Source of the DNA: Treponema sp.
GTDB taxonomy: Bacteria > Spirochaetota > Spirochaetia > Treponematales > Treponemataceae
Assembly: GCA_017544745.1 (NCBI GenBank)
Contig: JAFYDO010000227.1
Coordinates: 1 to 16,449, forward strand
Length of the DNA stretch: 16,449 bases
Reading direction: 5' to 3'
Shown here: positions 14,771 to 16,449 of the stretch, in pieces
How the letters are laid out: each line of letters starts with the position of its first letter
Position numbering within the stretch: position 1 is the first letter of the stretch
Notes under the pieces: generated by a model
The model's database searches: none
What the model saw: the letters and a program-made list of their open reading frames with translations, nothing else
What the model was told of the DNA's origin: nothing
Program-made: the position numbers and the translations under genes

Positions 14771-15821
14771 AGCTTTTTACCTTCTCAATAATTGCATCAA
14801 CTTTAGGAATAATTCCACCAGGCTCGCCGTAGAATTCCACATCACTTACCTTGTGACCACTGTAAAGCTTAACATCCTGCACCATCTGTCCCATAGACAT
14901 TTCTACGGTAAGGATTTTCTTTGCCTTGGCACAGGCAGCTTCAAGTTCTTTCTGAGGAAATGGCCACAAAGTAATAGGTCTAAAAAGTCCTGCCTTAATA
15001 CCCTGCTCGCGCAGCATCTTTACAGCCTTTTTACAAACACGTGCTGCAGTTCCATAGCCTGTAAGAACAATGTCTGCATCATCACACATAAAGGTTTCGC
15101 TCATTGTTTCGTTTGCCTGAATGCGGTCGTAATTTTCAAAAAGCTCTTTTGTATGCTTGTTTAAGTCGTAGTCATCACCGTTCAAACGAAGCGACAAAGC
15201 AATATTATTTTCGCGGTCAGGTGTGCGGCCTGTAAGGGCCCAAGGCTTTGCAGGAAAGTCCTTTACATATTCAGGAAGAATACATGGTTCACTCATCTGT
15301 CCAAGGTAACCGTCTCCAAGAATCATACATACAACACGGTATTTATCTGCAATTTCAAAGGCTTTTACAGTGCAGTCTGCCATTTCCTGAACTGTTCCAG
15401 GAGCAATAACTACAACATGATAGTCACCGTTACCGCCGCCTCTTGTTGCCTGAAAGTAGTCTCCCTGAGCACCACTGATGTTTCCAAGTCCAGGACCACC
15501 ACGCATCATGTTTACAATAACTGCAGGAAGCTGGGCTCCCGAAAGATAAGAGATTCCTTCCTGTTTAAGAGAGATTCCAGGAGAAGAAGATGAAGTCATT
15601 GCACGGGCTCCGGCAGCGCTTGCACCCATTACCATATTAATTGCGGCAAGTTCACTTTCTGCCTGTAAGAATGTTCCTTTTTCCTGTGGAAGGCGTTTTG
15701 CCATGTAAGCCGGGATTTCGTTTTGCGGAGTAATTGGATATGCAAAATAAAAACGGCAGCCGGCACGAATTGCGGCTTCTCCAATTGCTTCGTTCCCCTT
15801 CATTAAAACTTTATTACTCAT
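14763..15821 (-). CDS. vorB: 2-oxoacid:ferredoxin oxidoreductase, alpha subunit (3-methyl-2-oxobutanoate dehydrogenase VorB-like)
   Basis: 352 residues from ATG 15821. This start is 1 bp beyond the stop of the ferredoxin subunit, with GAGG 10 bases upstream. A TTG start five codons earlier would overlap that gene and is less likely. The opening KVLMKGNEAIGEAAIRAGCRFYF and YPITPQNEI (29-37) are strongly like proteins annotated as VorB. The segment TSSSSPGISLKQEGISYLSG fits the pyrimidine-binding domain, and a transketolase-C-like domain lies at about 250-350. The complex interconverts branched 2-oxoacids plus CoA and acyl-CoA plus CO2 with ferredoxin. In the carboxylating direction it would make valine, isoleucine or leucine precursors from isobutyryl-, 2-methylbutyryl- or isovaleryl-CoA. 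The assignment to VorB is from recalled family resemblance. Confidence 0.88.
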   Translation of the reverse strand: MSNKVLMKGNEAIGEAAIRAGCRFYFAYPITPQNEIPAYMAKRLPQEKGTFLQAESELAAINMVMGASAAGARAMTSSSSPGISLKQEGISYLSGAQLPAVIVNMMRGGPGLGNISGAQGDYFQATRGGGNGDYHVVVIAPGTVQEMADCTVKAFEIADKYRVVCMILGDGYLGQMSEPCILPEYVKDFPAKPWALTGRTPDRENNIALSLRLNGDDYDLNKHTKELFENYDRIQANETMSETFMCDDADIVLTGYGTAARVCKKAVKMLREQGIKAGLFRPITLWPFPQKELEAACAKAKKILTVEMSMGQMVQDVKLYSGHKVSDVEFYGEPGGIIPKVDAIIEKVKSYV

Positions 15822-15822
15822 A

Positions 15823-16035
15823 CTATTCTGCCTCAATTTCTATAACACAGTCCGGGCACATAGTTGCACAGAATGCACAGGCAATACAGCTTGCCTCATC
15901 AATACAAACAGGATAGTTTACACCCTGACCATTAGTTTCTTTTGACATTTCCAGGATTTTTTTAGGACAAACGCGAATACAAAGTGCGCAGCCTTTACAT
16001 CTCTCCGCATTAATTAACGGTCTTCCTTTAGCCAT
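15823..16035 (-). CDS. 2[4Fe-4S] ferredoxin-type delta subunit of the 2-oxoacid:ferredoxin oxidoreductase
   Basis: 70 residues with two [4Fe-4S] motifs: C13, C16, C19, C23-Pro and C50, C53, C56, C60-Pro. The small size and position at the head of the alpha, beta and gamma genes identify the electron-transfer (delta) subunit. I use ATG 16035 because GGGAG lies about 6 bases upstream. An in-frame TTG at 16047 would start upstream of that ribosome site and is rejected. It is the first gene of the operon, behind the promoter at 16064-16092 and the tandem operator at 16102-16135. Confidence 0.92.
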   Translation of the reverse strand: MAKGRPLINAERCKGCALCIRVCPKKILEMSKETNGQGVNYPVCIDEASCIACAFCATMCPDCVIEIEAE

Positions 16036-16063
16036 AATTTCTCCCAAATTTATGATTAATTAT

Positions 16064-16092
16064 AATATAAACTAAAATGAAAAATAAGACAA
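16064..16092 (-). promoter_or_regulatory. Sigma-70-type promoter of the oxidoreductase operon
   Basis: On the minus strand, -35 TTGTCT (16087-16092), a 17-bp spacer and -10 TATATT (16064-16069). The -35 is weak, but it carries the same CTATTG context as the two synthetase promoters. The gap to the operator is 9 bp rather than 8. Confidence 0.6.
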
Positions 16093-16101
16093 TAGATTTT
16101 C

Positions 16102-16135
16102 TTTAATAATATTAAAGTTTTTTAATGATATTAAA
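16102..16135. promoter_or_regulatory. Tandem palindromic operator 3 (two perfect 15-bp sites)
   Basis: Site 1 (16102-16116) is TTTAAT-AAT-ATTAAA and site 2 (16121-16135) is TTTAAT-GAT-ATTAAA. The half-sites are perfect and only the 3-bp centres differ. The four-base spacer GTTT keeps the 19-bp period. Site 2 ends one base before the stop codon of the HD-domain gene. Confidence 0.8.
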
Positions 16136-16136
16136 C

Positions 16137-16449
16137 TTAGCATTCATACCACTGTGCGGCGGTCTGGTCGGCCAGCTGAATTAAAACTACCAGCGGGTTC
16201 TGCAAAAAGTTTGAATAGTTGTAGGTTTCGCTGTCGCTAAGGTCAGAAAAGCCCATATGGCGGCTAACAGCTTCCAAGACCATCCGGTTATCTATCATAG
16301 AAGGCATTATTTTAAGCATCATAAGTACAGATTCGTTACCGTGGCCAAGATTGCGGTTTTCGCTTTTGGTTTTATAATAAGGCTGCTTTACCCAGTTGCC
16401 GGTTATATCCTTAGTGTTGCGGTACTCTACTCCGTAAAAGCCTGTTTTA
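16137..16449 (-). CDS. HD-domain (phosphohydrolase-like) protein, N-terminus outside window
   Basis: An open frame without a stop runs from the right edge to TAA at 16137, giving about 104 residues of a C-terminus. The segment LGHGNESVLMMLKIMP...AVSRHMGF...NPLVVLIQLADQTAAQW resembles the C-terminal half of small HD-superfamily proteins, where GHG(E/N)xS, an xxHMG motif and a late hydrophobic xxxHxAD or xxLAD helix are typical. The metal-binding HD pair itself would be upstream and is not visible. Internal ATGs near 16322 are not credible starts because the homologous region continues upstream of them. It is transcribed in the same direction as the oxidoreductase operon, 101 bp upstream. I see no terminator between them, but the operator and promoter in the gap argue for separate transcription. 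Confidence 0.7.
   Translation of the reverse strand, partial: KTGFYGVEYRNTKDITGNWVKQPYYKTKSENRNLGHGNESVLMMLKIMPSMIDNRMVLEAVSRHMGFSDLSDSETYNYSNFLQNPLVVLIQLADQTAAQWYEC

Noticed and set aside
1..16449. tRNA, rRNA, CRISPR arrays, insertion sequences, prophage genes
   Set aside because: No matching structures, repeat-spacer arrays or transposase/integrase frames were seen on either strand.

Overview
The window looks like a chromosomal segment of a low-GC anaerobe, most likely a gut or rumen Treponema (Spirochaetota). The grounds are AT-rich spacers, a ferredoxin-linked 2-oxoacid oxidoreductase, an [FeFe]-hydrogenase-like sensor and abundant c-di-GMP domains. The genus is an inference from gene content and protein style; there is no rRNA or other marker gene. 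I see no tRNA, CRISPR array, IS element or phage gene.

Layout. (1) 1-2105, minus: an XRE-cupin regulator followed 12 bp later by an AMP-forming acyl-CoA synthetase that runs off the left edge. (2) 2294-5118, plus: two tandem MthK-like 2TM-RCK channel paralogues with non-canonical selectivity filters, then a stand-alone cyclic-nucleotide-binding protein. (3) 5115-6761, minus: a second AMP-forming acyl-CoA synthetase, convergent and overlapping by 4 bp. (4) 6968-11191, plus: a FIST-domain sensor, then a 1028-residue protein joining ferredoxin, [FeFe]-hydrogenase-like, Fe-S, degenerate GGDEF, intact EAL and probable PAS domains. (5) 11192-12481, minus: a GGDEF diguanylate cyclase, abutting the previous gene tail to tail. 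(6) 12594-12746: a 153-bp GC-rich foldback element. (7) 12773-16035, minus: an operon for a four-subunit branched-chain 2-oxoacid:ferredoxin oxidoreductase (order D-B-A-C) ending in a second XRE-cupin regulator. (8) 16137-16449, minus: the C-terminal part of an HD-domain protein entering from the right.

The strongest new signal is a shared operator. Upstream of the two acyl-CoA synthetase transcription units and of the oxidoreductase operon, and nowhere else that I saw, lies a pair of 15-bp palindromes TTTAAT-N3-ATTAAA. The two copies are exactly 19 bp apart in all three places and end 8-9 bp upstream of a -35 box in a shared CTATTG context. Two of the three controlled units contain an XRE-cupin regulator. 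I infer an autoregulated regulon that links activation of (branched-chain) carboxylic acids to CoA esters with ferredoxin-dependent conversion between acyl-CoA and 2-oxoacid, a route by which rumen anaerobes can make or degrade branched-chain amino acids.

Other points of interest are a small palindrome family with covarying stems and a fixed CTTG loop (five copies), two operons that look leaderless, a paired ion channel whose filter has lost both glycines, and a probable H2- or redox-sensing c-di-GMP phosphodiesterase facing a diguanylate cyclase.
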